From positions 707,397 through 771,396 of the forward strand of contig NC_092870.1 in assembly GCF_032062135.1 (NCBI RefSeq): a stretch of 64,000 nucleotides of DNA. The letters are read 5' to 3'. The DNA is from Pyxicephalus adspersus (lineage: Eukaryota; Chordata; Amphibia; Anura; Pyxicephalidae). Shown here one piece after another: positions 44,875 to 56,601 of the stretch (positions within the stretch are counted from its first letter, which is position 1; every line of letters begins with the position of its first letter). The notes below the pieces were generated by a model. The model was not told the DNA's origin. It searched no databases and saw nothing but the letters and a program-made list of their open reading frames with translations. The position numbers and the translations under genes are program-made.

Positions 44875-45629
44875 CCCCCCTAGCGTTCTAATTCTTTCAT
44901 TTTTTTGATGCAAAAAGTTATCCTATTTTTTTTGCATAAAAATTTTTGTTTATATTGTGGGCCTGTAATTCTTAGTATTAACTCCCTGGTATAATAATTA
45001 TATTTATTTATTATATTATAATCATAAATTATAATATAATACATAATTATAAATAATTTTTAAAAATATTGAAATAATAGACAACAATGTAATCTTAAAA
45101 TAAAATATAAAATTAAAAATGAATTTTTTATTTTTATTTAATGTTGTGTGGTGTTTTTGTACTGTAAAAACTATTTAAAAGCAGATTACATTGTAATCTG
45201 CTTTTAAATTTCCCGCCCGGACACACCCCCCAATACATCACCACTCGCATCACCCGGAAGATGTCACATCCTCCCGGGTGATGCGAGTGGGGATGTCCCG
45301 CCCGCCTCACCCCGACGCTGGAGCTGCTGCTCTGCATCTCCAGAGAGATGCAAAGCACAATGCAGGACTTCTGCATTGTGCTTCACATCTCACTGCTGAT
45401 GCGAGCAGCGGCGTGGCTGGGACTCGGGCGGTATTTAAAAGCAGATTACATCGTAATCGCCCCCTGATGGACCGGCACCCTGGCATCAAAGTGGGACCAT
45501 CCGATCGCCGCTGGAGCGCGGGGCAAAGGTAAAGGGGGCTGCTAAAGTTAACCCGAGTGTGACTCGGGATTACCACTTTTTGCATGTAAAAGCCACCCCG
45601 AGTCACACTTGGGATTACCGCTAGGGGGG
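44875..45629. mobile_element. piggyBac MITE (755 bp) with TTAA duplication
   Basis: Starts CCCCCCTAGCGTTCTAATTC and ends GGGATTACCGCTAGGGGGG, bounded by TTAA (44871-44874 and 45630-45633). It contains the palindrome AAAAGCAGATTACATTGTAA (45178 onward) and a second copy of AAAAGCAGATTACATCGTAA at 45438. The right half matches the 5' end of the piggyBac element at 19240-19516. Confidence 0.9.
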
Positions 45630-46399
45630 TTAAAGATGAATTGCTACTTCTGGAGAAAAAGTTAAAAATGTGCAAAACTTTACTAAGAGACTTGAAACAA
45701 AAAAGTGGTGCCTTTAAGGGGACGTTTAATAATGAAACTGCTGCGAGGGCAGACAAGTGCAGCCAATGACCTGGAGGAATTGAAAGGAAACTCTGCTGAG
45801 GACAAGATGGAGCCAAGAAGATGCCTTTCCTTCCACCAGGAGGAAAGGATCTGCTTGCAAACTAACCGTTTTGTATTCCAAGCCAATGAACCAGATAAAG
45901 AAGATGACCACATGCCCAGCTCTGGAACAGCAGCTGTAATCATAGCGCACTTTCAGCCTGGTCTGCCGAGTCCCCCACACATGTTCGGAGTCTGCTTGAT
46001 GGTCACACCAAGCTTGGTGGGCTTCCTAGTGTTGGGAGCTCGGTGGCAGATGGCAGGGCTGGGGTGCCTGAATGTAACGTTCCTGCAAGGACTGGTGGCT
46101 TGTTACCACTCCGCCTGCAGATAATCTGTCCAGCAGCCTGCAGCATCCTTAACTTTCATTTAGCTGTCCCCCTGGACTGTACCTCCTGCTTTTATCTAAC
46201 TGAGTACCTGATCTGCGCTGTCTCTACACTGGAGTCCTCTGTCCCCGGTGGGGAGATCCTGGGGGCTGTGACCTGGTGTTCTCCCCGCAGCAAAGCGGTC
46301 CAGTGGCTATTAGGGTAACCAGCCCATCATCCCTTGTAGGCTGCTCCGGTGAAGACTGGGAAACACTTAGACCCCGCTCCCCAGGTAATCCTGCGTCAC

Positions 46400-48248
46400 C
46401 TGCCTAAAGCAGGAACATGTGGTGGTTTCAAAGCCTATGGAAGCTGCTAATAAGGAAAATACTGGACTCTCTAGTGATGGGGACCCATTGGACACGTCTA
46501 AGTCAGGTAATATGATTGCTGAGCCCGTATTTAATGATGCAAATGTGAGTGGAAACCCTGTTCCTAGGGGCAACGCCATTGCAGAGAATATTCGGCCAGC
46601 TCCTGAAATATCTGTAAATTCTTATGCTGCAATTGTTGGGGGGAAAGAGAGCTACAAATTTTGCATGAAAGACCTGTACCCTCTTTTAACCTCCCTAGCA
46701 GTACATTTCTGTCTGGATTTATATGTCAGAAAGCGGTACATTGTTTTTCATGAAAATGTATTTTACAGGATAATATAATATTATGAGTATAATAAAGTTT
46801 GAAACACAAAATCATGTAAAAATAATAAATTAAAATATATATATTTTTTTATATTAAAAAAAAAAATAAAAATATTATACTCATACTATTATATATACTG
46901 TAAAATAAATGTTCTTGAAAACAATGTACTGCTTTTACACATGTAAATCCAATGTATTGCATCAATAAAGTTATTTTGTATTGAATGCAATACATATGTG
47001 CAAAGGACGCCGGAGGAAGAAGATAGGGATCGCGGCAATGGACGATGCTGAACGCCGGCGGATCATGTAAGCGCTGTATTTACTAACCTTTCCATAGGTT
47101 TACCTACCCCGAGTGTGACTATGGGTTACCGCTTTCAGCAACTTTTTTCTACCCTGGGTCACACTCAGGGTTACCGCTAGGGAGGTTAAAAGGAGAAATC
47201 TGGTACAGTTAAAATGGATTAAAGAGGGTTCTCCCCCAAGCAGAAACTCTGGCATCAGTTTGAGTTTGAAAATGGGTTTTGTTGCTTCTGACACTTTTGT
47301 GTTTAGATCCCCATTATCTAGCGGGGAATATGATTTGTCTTTTGTTAGGCAACAAGGCCTGGATGCTTTCTGGGAAAGATATGAGGCATTTTATAAAGAT
47401 GGTTCTAGCTGGGATGGCCTGGTCCCATACAGTGACCACAGACAAAATTTAATTAAGCCAATACCAATATTGATTAGAAATTAATCTATCCCGTCAGTAG
47501 ATTTGTCGGTGTGGTTGGGAAGGTATGGGAGAGATTGTGACCCCATTAAGGAAAGTGCATGATAAATTTGGCATCTGGAAGGGAGCGTGGAAGACAAATA
47601 TGAGATTGAAAGTGCTGAGAATGAGGTGCAGCATGTTCCCTCTCATAGGGCGAGATTTCATTGTGACTTTTTACCCAGGGCAGCCTAGGCTGTGCCACAA
47701 AGTGGAGGTAGGGGATACTTTGCAGCATCATGTGTAGCGAGGAAGTGTTCTGCCCCTATGCTAGGGGCTAGGACATCATGAAAAAGACTGTAACATCAAG
47801 CGATGCAACCTCTGTGGCTGGGAAGATCACTTTTCTGCCAACTGCCCAGAGGCTCTGCACAACCTAGCCCCTGAGGTAGTGGATGATTTGATGTGTAGGA
47901 ACATGGAAGAGGGAGTAAGTAGTGCAGTGAATGAGGCTTAGGCGTCTGGAGACCTTTCCATTGAGGGGAGTGTGAATGAGATTATTCCCTCTTCTATTTC
48001 TGCCTCTCGTTCTGTGTCTGTTGATGCGCCCCCTTCTGTGTCTTTCAGATGTTCCTGAGACACAAAAATGTGAACAAGACTTTAGGAAACCAATCCCTCC
48101 ACCCCGTAGGTCAGGTAGGCAGTTGGAGCAGGTGGAGGAGAAGGCTAGAAAAGGGGTAGTGGAGGATACAGGGAATTGGCAGGTGGTGGGTAAGAAAAGG
48201 GGTAAGCGGAAGAAGTTGGGAGAGGGGGGAGGTAGAACAGAAAAATAA
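46400..48248 (+). pseudogene. Tx1-like ORF1 (RNA-binding protein), broken
   Basis: The ORF1 reading starts near 46419 (MEAANKENTGLSS at 46437) and includes EISVNSYAAIVGG, is cut by the piggyBac MITE (46690-47185), and resumes RNLVQLKWIKEGS. Further on are EYDLSFVRQQGLDAFWE, DLSVWLGRYG, FYPGQPRLCHK with a damaged CCHC knuckle, and a second knuckle CNLCGWEDHFSANC (about 47802-47850). The C-terminal part (47976-48248) is Arg/Lys/Glu-rich. Frameshifts near 47530 and 47700 and several stops break it. Similar peptides in the same order occur at 49970-50240, in the second LINE copy. Confidence 0.75.
46690..47185. mobile_element. piggyBac MITE (496 bp) with TTAA duplication
   Basis: Starts CCTCCCTAGCAGTACATTTC and ends GGTTACCGCTAGGGAGG, bounded by TTAA (46686-46689 and 47186-47189). 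It interrupts Tx1 ORF1. The interior has ATGAAAATGTATTTTACAGG and its near-inverse at 46900-46950, like the MITE at 19530. Confidence 0.9.
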
Positions 48249-48250
48249 AT

Positions 48251-48841
48251 ATGAGGCATTGTCCTATGGGGAGATGGAGCCAATGGAGAAATCATGGGGT
48301 CCATCTTCAAAACGGTCAAGTTCTTCAGGTAGTTTGTATGGAAGTTGGGTCGAGAAGCAGCTACTCCAATCATCCTGATGGCAGTGCCTGCTCCATTAAA
48401 AGTGGAGACCATGTCGCCGGCATCAAATATGTAAGACTGCTAACATTTTTATTTTTGCAGAGACTTGGCTCAGTTCTGTGGCCAATATCCATCTGGAAAA
48501 GAGGGGGTGTACTTTCCTTCTGGTCTCTTGCGGCCGAGCCTTACAGTGCAGTTGCGGTTCTTTTTAAAACCGATAAGGTGGCTTGTCGGCGAATCATTGA
48601 AGTAGAAATGGGGAGATGTATGGTCATAGACTCCTTGGTGGAGGGGCAGGACCTGCGCTTTATAAACATCTTTGGGCCACAGACAAAATGGGAAAGGAAA
48701 TTCTTCTTCAACAAGGTTAAGCCCTTTCTTTTTACTTCCCAGCAGATTGTCATTAGAGGGGATTTTAACATCAATATTAGGTCTAAAGAAAGGAAAGGTT
48801 TCAGAGACAAGCTAGGATTTTTTTTTAATAGAAATGGTTAG
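48251..48841 (+). pseudogene. Tx1-like ORF2, endonuclease remnant
   Basis: AP-endonuclease-like domain of a Tx1-clade LINE: AVLFKTDKVACRR, DLRFINIFGPQTKWE and VIRGDFNINI (GDFN metal-site block, about 48757). The frame is open over 48251-48841, then stops. The RT domain is absent, the sequence passing into 3' UTR. Confidence 0.75.
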
Positions 48842-49240
48842 ACAGGCAGGTCTGGTGGATGCGCACACATTTAAGAGAAGAACTAGTAAGAGCAGGATAG
48901 ATTTTTTTTTTCAGGGATGTGTTTTTCCCTTTTCTGGGTGAGCAGTTTCTCTGTCTGTCTTTTATGCACTCCCTAGATTTTGTTATATATATTGATTTTT
49001 GAAAAAGGGCTATATGCATTGTGACAGGTACTTCATGGCCTTGCTTAGGATTTTTTTGTTTTAGTTTATGTTAAAATATATAATTTATTTGCTTGTTTTT
49101 TTTTTTGACATATGGCCCATGATCATAAGTTTTGAGTTTGGCATAAAAGCCGGATATTTATATTTATTTTTTCCCATTATGTATACATTGTAAATATGTT
49201 TTTATGTGTTTGAATGATTCCATTAAAAACAAAATTTACA

Positions 49241-50416
49241 ATCTCTGTGGTGGGTGTGGCCAGCTCTCATTTGTGGTGTTTGCTCAGAGCAGGTGTGTCT
49301 GTGCTCTTCTAGAGCAGCCTGTGCTCTCTGATTCTAAGGTGAATGACTCCAGTGTTGTTTCAGATGTATCCCAGATGCCAGGGGAGATGGTGCAGGAAAT
49401 AACTCCTTAAGTTTTTGAGAAATTGAGCTGGATACAAGCAGAGGAGAGAAGGCTTACAGCTGTACAATATATGTACAGGGAAAAGAAAGAGGCCAACAAC
49501 CAAGCTCACAGCTGCACGTGAAAGCCTTACAAAAAAGTTAAAGCAGCTGGAAAATGAAATTCTTCAGCGAGAAACCATTTGGGAAAAGCTAAAGCAGCGC
49601 AGTGGTCCATTTAGGGAGAAATGTATTAATGAACAGTGCTTCCAAAGCCTAACTGGTCAGTCCATACAAGCATGTGGTAAGGCTGGGGTGGGGGGAATGC
49701 TGGGACCAGTAGTCCCACTGTGCTGGTTGCTGCAGGATCACCAGGAGACACTTAAGTGCCTGTAAAGACTGTTGGGAAATCCGCTGCCCCTGTGAGATTG
49801 CATCTGTGAGTGACTGCGCAAAGTGCTAATGCTGTTGAAATTATTACAGACTCAAGCATACCAGAGAAAGTGGCAACTGATCCTGCACCTAATGACAAAG
49901 CTGCATGTATGAACCTAGTTGCTAAGGGTGATTTTGCAGTGAAAGGTGCACGGTCAGTCCCCTCATAGTATGTAAATTCATATGCTGCTATGCTGGGGGG
50001 AAGAGTTAATCCTAGTATGCTGAGAGAAAGACTTGGGGGTTTTGTGCCTTCATTTAAACGCTGAAACCTAGTACAATTGAAATGGACAAGAGGGGGTACT
50101 ACCCCCATTAGGAAAGCTGTGATAGAAATCCAATTTTCAAAATGAGATCAGTCATTTAAGTTTTTGCCTTAATTTCTCACATAGGCAGCGGAGAATATGA
50201 TCTTTCTTTTGTAAGACCCCAAGGGCTGGATGCTTTTTTGGGACGTATATGTTAGATAGGATTTTTTGTTTATGTAAAAATATATATATTTTTTTTGCTT
50301 AGTATGTTGGCTTGTGATAAGATTTGAGTTTGGTACAAAAGCCTGATATTTATTTTTTTTTCTATTATGTATATATTGTAAATGTGTTTGAAAGATTCCA
50401 ATAAAAACAAAATGTA
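49241..50416 (+). mobile_element. Tx1-like LINE, copy 2 (strongly deleted), directly after copy 1
   Basis: Starts CTCTGTGGTGGGTGTGGC at the 3' end of copy 1 and ends ATTCCAATAAAAACAAAATG at about 50411. It retains the 5' region (AGGCTTACAGCTGTACAATA), ORF1 pieces (VNSYAAMLGG at about 49972, NLVQLKW at about 50066) and the 3' UTR (TTTGAGTTTGGTACAAAAGC). ORF2 is missing. Both copies share 5' and 3' ends, so copy 2 inserted at or near the tail of copy 1, or the two arose by tandem duplication. Confidence 0.7.
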
Positions 50417-51196
50417 CAATCCTACCCCGCCCTTTCTCATTTTCACCTCTTTTGAAGTCCATTCCGTCTCTTTTCCACCCCCTACCCCTCATTGTTGCTG
50501 TTGTCTACCGCCCCCCGCCCTAGTTTCACAATTTTTGGATAACTTCGCCTCTTGGCTCCCACACATTCTTTCCCATGACCTGCCCACCCTCATCTTTAAT
50601 GTTAATGACTTTAATGTTGCAGTGGATGTCCCTAACCATCCTTTCTCAGCCAAACTGCTTTCCATTACCTCTTCTTTTGGACTTTCACAGAACATAAACG
50701 GCCCCACACACCATGTTGGACACACATTAGACCTGGTATTTTCCAAACTCAGCAACCTTACCCACCTTGACAACTCACCATTTCCCCTTTCTGCTCACAA
50801 CCTTATCACCTTCCATCTAATTCGTGCCCCCCTTTGCCACATCCCAGACCTGGTCAATATCAGAGAAATATCCATAACCGTGACCACAACCTATTCTCAA
50901 AAACTACCTTACATCCCTAACCTCCACACTCTCTAAAATCTCATCTCCAGAATAAAGCTGCCACTCAGTTCAGCCACACTCTTTCTTTGGCTCTTTGATG
51001 AAGTTGCCCCTACCACCTTCTGTTACCCCGACCCTGGCATAACAATCACACAAAACATCTACAAAAGACTGTTCGTGCAGCTGAGCACAAGTGGAGGAAA
51101 TCTGGCCTCAGTGCTACAAAGCCAGACTACTACACTTTAACACTGCACTCACTGTCGCCAAGCAAAATTACATTTCTGCTGTCATATCCTCTCAAG
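50417..51196 (+). pseudogene. L2-like LINE ORF2, part 1 (endonuclease)
   Basis: CR1/L2-group LINE. The 50382-50936 frame reads VSQFLDNFASWL, NVNDFNVAVDVP (the GDFN block with Gly changed to Asn), SFGLSQNINGPTHHVGHTLD and FSKLSNLTHLDN, typical of the C-terminal half of the endonuclease. Further pieces continue in other frames to 51180. It is cut by hAT element 3 and resumes at 56336. Confidence 0.8.
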
Positions 51197-51603
51197 TAGA
51201 GATGAGCAAATCGAAGCTGACAAAGTGGAATTCGATCTGAATTTCAGAAAAATTCGATTCGCAATGAATCCGAATTTTCTCGCGATTCGTGGTAACGAAT
51301 ATCAATTTTTTCTAAAATGGCTACACGCGTGAGGACATGGGGCAAGGAACTCTGGGAAGGCGGGATGACCCATAATGCCATGCATGCAGCCAATCGCCAG
51401 CCAGCCCTGTGATGTCACAGCCCTATAAATAGCCTCAGCCATCTTGGATTAAGACATTTTACAGCATCTTAGTGCAGCGAGAGACATCAGAAGGCGCTAG
51501 GGACAGTGCTAGAAAAGCGATTTACAAGTGCAGGGAAAGATTATTTGGGGATCCAAATAGCCATTATACAGCTCTGTCATTCCAGCAATTTATATATTAT
51601 AGA

Positions 51604-52065
51604 AAAATATATACGCAGTTCACTGTTGCAGTTATTTTGTGGTGAAAGCGTTTAGTGACGTATTTCAGTACAAAAAAAAAATATATATATGCACTTCACT
51701 GTTGCAGTTATTTGTGGTAAAAGCGTTTAGTGGCCTATTTCAGTACAAAAAGAAAAATATATACGCACTTAACTTCTGCAGTTTTATGTGGTCAAAGCGT
51801 TTAGTGACATATTTGAGTACAAAAGGAAAAATATATACGCACTTCACTGTTGCAGTTATTTGTGGTGAAAGCATTTAGTTGCCTATTTTAGTACAAAAAG
51901 AAAAATATATACGCACTTCACTGTTGCAGTTATTTGTGGTGAAAGCGTTTAGTGACGTTTTTCAGTACAAAAATAAAAATATATACGCAGTTCACTTCTG
52001 CAGTTATTTGTGGTTAAAGCGCTTAGTGGCCTTTTTCTGTACAAAAATAAAAATATATTCGTCGC
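51604..52065 (+). repeat. R1-position tandem array of hAT 3 (6 units of ~75 bp)
   Basis: Units read TATATACGCACTTCACTGTT, GCAGTTATTTGTGGTGAAAG and CGTTTAGTGACGTATTTCAG, then TACAAAAA. They begin near 51608, 51690, 51764, 51836, 51908 and 51982. They lie between the left terminus and the transposase. Confidence 0.92.
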
Positions 52066-52089
52066 TTTTAGGTGTGTTTTAATTTGCTT

Positions 52090-55000
52090 TTAGCAGGCCA
52101 TGCACAGAGGAGTGGCAGACGCCTAAATGTTTCTGGCGCAGGCAGAGGTTGCAGCAGAGTAAGGGGGCGTGTCAGCAGGAGTCGCAGCGAGAGGCCTGAG
52201 CTCCCGGTGTCCTCTAGCGGTCGTGTCTTGACCAGCAACCCAGCGATTCTTGATTGGTTAACTCGGTCATCCATTTCATCCCAAGTGACACCAGACACCC
52301 CCAGCCAACAGTCGGTGGGTTCGTCAGACACAACCCTTAGTTGGCATGGCCCGGGAGCAGGCCCTGTGCCCTCACCTGTCCTCAACCTGCCTCTGTCCTT
52401 TGCTGTTCCCTCAGCCACAGAAGTATAGTATGCTGTGGGCTCAGCTCCACTATATAGCGAAGACGAGCTAGTAGAGGACAGTCAGCAGCTACTGCCCAGC
52501 CAAGATCTGGAGGAGACATCCACCGCTTCCTCCGCTAGGCAGGCAAGTAGTGATGAGGAGAGTGGCGTGGGAGGTGGTGTTGCGAGTGGTCAGGCTCCTG
52601 ACTCAGAGACCGTTGAGGAGGACATCAGTGACGTGCATACACTACTCGATGCTGATGAAGCCGATCGCACTTGGGAGCCGGGTGAAGAAGGGGCTTCATC
52701 ATCATCGGGAGAAGAGGGTGGCAGCTTACCCGTGAGGCAGCAGCTGAGCCAGCAAGGTGGTAGCATGGCTGGTAGTCAGCAGGGTGGCAGCAGTGGGAGG
52801 TCGGGAGCCAAACGTGCCCGGGGTAGACCACCTGCTTCGCAGCAGCCTACCTGCCCGGGAAGTAGTGATGCAGTGGTTCATGGAGGCAGTGGCAGTAGCA
52901 GTCAGTCAGTGCGGAGTGTTGGGGGGAAAATCACGTACTCGGCGGTGTGGCAGTTTTTTGTTAAGCCGCCGGAGGAGGTTAACATGGCCATACGTAGAAT
53001 ATGTGGGCAGAAGGTAAAGCATGGCCAGGGTGCCAATGTTGGCACCATGGCCCTGCGTCAACATATGCAGCGTCACCATAAAGTGGCCTGGGGGAACCGT
53101 GGCTCCAATGTGGTGGTCCAGCCTGCTGCAGCAACAGTCAAGGCTCCACCACCTTAGCCGAAGGGAGCTGTTTGTCATTTCCATCTTCTGCTAGTCCAGA
53201 TGCTCCTGCTCCTCCTCCTCCTACTCCTCATCAGTCATTCCGTCAGCAATCGATAACCGTAGCGATTGCCAAGAGACAACAGTATGCGTGCACTCATCCA
53301 ACGGCGCAGAAGCTGAATGTGCTCCTGTCCAAGTGTCTGGTGCTGCAGTCCCTCCCTTTCCAAGTGGTGGACTCTGCACCTTTCAGAGAACTGATAGCTT
53401 GTGCCGAGCCGAGGTGGAGAGTCCCAAGCCGTCATTAATTTGCGAATAAAGGCAGTACCAGCCCTGCACAAATATGTAGAACAGAAGGTGGGCCAGTCCT
53501 TGAGCCTGTCGGTGTCTGCCAAAGTGCACGGCAGCGCCGACGTGTGGAGCTTTAACTACGGTCAGGGACAATACATGTCCTTTACAGCCCACTGGGTCTA
53601 TGTGATTCCTGCACAGCCACAGCAGCAACTTGGCCAGGTGACACCACTTCCGCCTCCACGTTCTCACGCCGCTGGTCCTGCGACAACATCCGCCTCTGCC
53701 TCCTCATCCTCAATTCACAGTGCCCCTCCAGCATACCACATGTGCAGGGCACGGCGGTGTCAGGCTGTTTTGCACCTGGTTTGCCCTGGGGAATGGAGTC
53801 ACACTGGAGGAACTGCTCCATGTGATTCATCAAGAAATCAAATCATGGCTTTCTCCGAGACAACTCAAAATTGGAACCATGGTGACCGACAACGAGAAGA
53901 ACATTGTGTCTGCGCTGCGTCAAGGAAGGCTGAGCCATGCATGGCATGGCACACGTCTTCAATCTGGTTGTAAAGCGGTTCCTGAAGTCTTCTACCCATC
54001 TGCAAGACATCATAAAAATGGCCAGGAAACTTTGCATGCACTTCAGCCACTCGTACACCGCAAAGCACACCCTCCTTGAGCTGCAGCGGCAGAACGGCAC
54101 CCCCCAACATAGACTGATATGCAACGTTTCCACCCGTTGGAATGCCACCCTCCATATGTTGGACCGACAATACGAACAGAGATAGGCCATCAACAAATTC
54201 TTGATGATCCAAGCGGATAGGAATACTCCCAAGTGTAACTTTGATGTCAGCTAGTGGCAGCTCATGCGTGACACCTGCCGTTTGCTCAGGCCGTTTGAGG
54301 AGGCCATGTTATTTGTCAGTTGCCAGGACTACGGGATGAACAACGTCATTCCACTGCTTCATGTCCTGGAACAGATGTTGGTAAATCTGGCTGGTCAGGG
54401 GACTGGAGACATGGCGCCTAGATCTCATGGCCACATGAGCCCAGTGGGGGCTGAACTGGAGGAGGAGAAAGAGGAGGAGGAGGACATTGGAGCAAAGGCA
54501 ATGTATAGTGAAATGGGTGGTTTTTCTACTCAGGTGACAGGAGAGGAGGAGCAGGAGCAGCCAGAGAAGCAAGAGGAAGATGAGGCAGAGGACCCAGACA
54601 CACCGTGGCAGTATGCAGTGGAGATGGAAGCAGGGAGTCTCTCTGAGTCGCTTGCAGAAATGGTCCGCTGCATGCTCACTTGCTTGCGCAGTGACAGCCG
54701 AATTGTCACCATTCGGCAGAGGGATGACTTCTGGCTCTCCACCTTGTTGGACCCTCGCTACCGGTCCAAAATGGGGGCCTTTTTTACACCCGCTGAGAGG
54801 AAGGGCAAACTGAACTACCGGTACTACAGAGACATCCTATGTAGTCAGTTGGCCGCTGCCTATCTGCGCCATCGTCCATCCTCTCGCATGTCTGACTGGG
54901 GGGGCCCTCTGCACTCACGTTCCACTGCCATGGCTGCTGGGAAGGGGTGGGGTGGCAGGAGCAGTACCAGCTCCATCAGCAGCAGCCTGAGTCTAGAGTC

Positions 55001-55368
55001 GCTGATGAGCAGCTTTTTTCACCTGCATAGTGAGGAAACTACTGACCAGCAGCTAGACATAGAGCAGAACTTGAACCAGCAGGTGGTGGCATACTTGGAG
55101 TGCACCCTGCCAGCCGTCATTGAAGATCTGCTGGACTACTTGGCAGCCAAACTGGATTTGTCGCCGCAACTGGCTGAGTTTGCCCTGGAAAAGCTGTCCT
55201 GCCAGTAGTGTGGCATCAGAGCGGGTGTTTAGTGCGGCAGGGGCCATAGTTACCCCAAGGAGAACTCGCCTGTCCACCCAAAATGTGGAGAGACTGACCT
55301 TTGTCAAGATGAATCAGGCGTGGATCAGCCAGGATTTTCACCCACCAATGCCTGATGCATGTGATTAG
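52090..55368 (+). pseudogene. hAT transposase of element 3, nearly complete but broken
   Basis: Acidic/Ser-rich N-terminus with SGRRLNVSGAGRG (52102 onward), an in-frame TAG at 52426-52428, and an open frame 52435-53157 ending in a BED finger (YSAVWQFFVK, ICGQKVKHGQG, HMQRHHKVAW), whose first Cys position is Arg. The RNase H-like core follows: a catalytic Asp in SADVWSFNYGQGQYMSF (about 53540), TMVTDNEKNIVSAL (53875), CNVSTRWNATLHML (54120), then an open frame 54264-55208 with FWLSTLLDPRYRSKMGAFF. The hAT dimerisation domain is SSVASERVFSAAGAIVTP and RLTFVKMNQAW (55205-55325). There are five frame changes (near 53160, 53410, 53730, 53940 and 55195) and stops at about 54184 and 54251. It is the best preserved transposase here. 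Confidence 0.92.
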
Positions 55369-55499
55369 ATGATCTATGCCGCCTGACCCAAACCTTGACA
55401 AAAGAGACCGGTTTCTTCTTGCTACCTGCCTCAGCTACTACTCTGATGCTGCCACGCGCCTGATACCACACATCAGATGCCAAGTGCTCCTTCTTTCAC

Positions 55500-55935
55500 C
55501 CACCTTCGTCAGCGGGTACTGGTATTGCCACTCACTGCCCCACTCTGTCACCGGGTCACTTTGTGGTCTCCTGATGCTGCTGCTGCCATCTCCACACTAT
55601 GTCACCTTGCCGCTCTGTGGTCTCCTGATGCTCTCTGTGGTCTCCTGATGCTGCTGCTGCCATCTCCACACTATGTCACCTTGCCACTCTGTGGTCTCCT
55701 GATGCTGCTGCGGCCATCTCCACACTATGTCACCTTGCCACTCTGTGGTCTCCTGATGCTGCCGCCACCTCCACACTATGTCATTGTGCCACTCTGTGGC
55801 CTCCTGATGCTGCCGCCACCTCCACACTATGTCATTGTGCCACTCTGTGGCCTCCTGATGCTGTCGCCAACTCCACACTGTGTCATTGTGCCACTCTGTG
55901 GCTTCCGCCTGATGTTGCTGCTGCTGCCACCTCAG
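55500..55935 (+). repeat. R2-position tandem array of hAT 3 (about 7 units of ~60 bp)
   Basis: Units read CCACTCTGTGGTCTCCTGAT, GCTGCTGCTGCCATCTCCAC, then ACTATGTCACCTTG. They lie between the transposase stop and the right terminus. A CTGCTGCTGCC tract is shared in style with the R2 units of copies 1 and 2. Confidence 0.92.
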
Positions 55936-56335
55936 TCACCCTCTCCACTCTGTCGGGGGGGCTCTACTTGTATAAGCGGTTAATAGAACAGGTTCTGTAG
56001 ACATCTATGTGGAATCAGGAGGGTGTAAAAGGAGTGCGCTTCTTGACGCTAACATGGACCTGTAAGGCTGAGTTCATACTTGAGTCAGTTTGGCCCAAAT
56101 AAGTGAAGTGTGCAGTGATTCTAATAGCGACGCCTGTCATCTGCATGTTATACTGACATACTGACAGTTTTTTTTTACTACCACAGCAGACTCCCTATGC
56201 GTGTTACTGCAAGGCACAGTGTTCTACACCACTATCAAGGCTCTCTGCAGCCCGGAAATAGCCGTTTTTTAATGCGATTCGCAGCGAATAAATTTGGATC
56301 GAAGCAAATCTTTTCGGAAAATTCGCTCATCTCTA

Positions 56336-56601
56336 CTCTCAAGCTTTCCCACCCCTGCCGCCCCCCCCACAACTATCTTCTCTGCCCAAGACATAGCCAC
56401 CCACTTTAGAAATAAAATTGTCAAACTCAGACATGATGTCTCACTGATGTCCCACTAACCTCCCTCAGCCCTGTTATTCTGGATGAAGTCTCTTTTCTCA
56501 TCATTTCTACCTACCCGCTTGACCCAATTACATCTGTTCTACTCTGTGCCCATTCCTCCACCCTGGCCCCCGCCCTAACTAAACTATTCAACCTTTCCCT
56601 T
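56336..56601 (+). pseudogene. L2-like LINE ORF2, part 2
   Basis: Resumes after hAT 3 with FSAQDIATHFRNKIVKLR, then KLFNLSL, the region between endonuclease and RT. It is cut by a 1.3 kb insertion at TCCCTT. Confidence 0.75.

Larger units (their letters stand above)
44531..49240 (+). mobile_element. Tx1-like LINE, copy 1
   Basis: Begins CTCTGTGGTGGGTGTGGC and ends in a 3' UTR with GAGTTTGGCATAAAAGCC, then TTCCATTAAAAACAAAATTT at about 49218. It contains an ORF1 with zinc knuckles and an ORF2 endonuclease remnant, then drops directly to the 3' UTR, so most of ORF2 (RT) is deleted. Two TTAA-flanked piggyBac MITEs interrupt it. The Tx1 clade belongs to the L1 group; many members insert at specific sites. 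Confidence 0.75.
51197..56335 (+). mobile_element. hAT element 3, near full length (5139 bp)
   Basis: Flanked by a perfect 8-bp repeat CTCTCAAG (51189-51196 and 56336-56343). Ends are TAGAGATGAGC and GCTCATCTCTA, a perfect 11-bp inverted repeat, with ATTCG-rich subterminal DNA on both sides. The order is terminus, R1-like array, transposase, R2-like array, terminus. The array sequences differ from those of copies 1 and 2 but occupy the same positions. Confidence 0.95.

Noticed and set aside
47864..48412. 182-residue minus-strand frame
   Set aside because: Antisense to the Tx1-like ORF1, where the sense reading has the zinc knuckles and known block order.
55597..55878. Minus-strand frame with repeated HQE(A/T)TEW peptide
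   Set aside because: It is a reading of the R2-position array of hAT 3 on the antisense strand, with no independent support.
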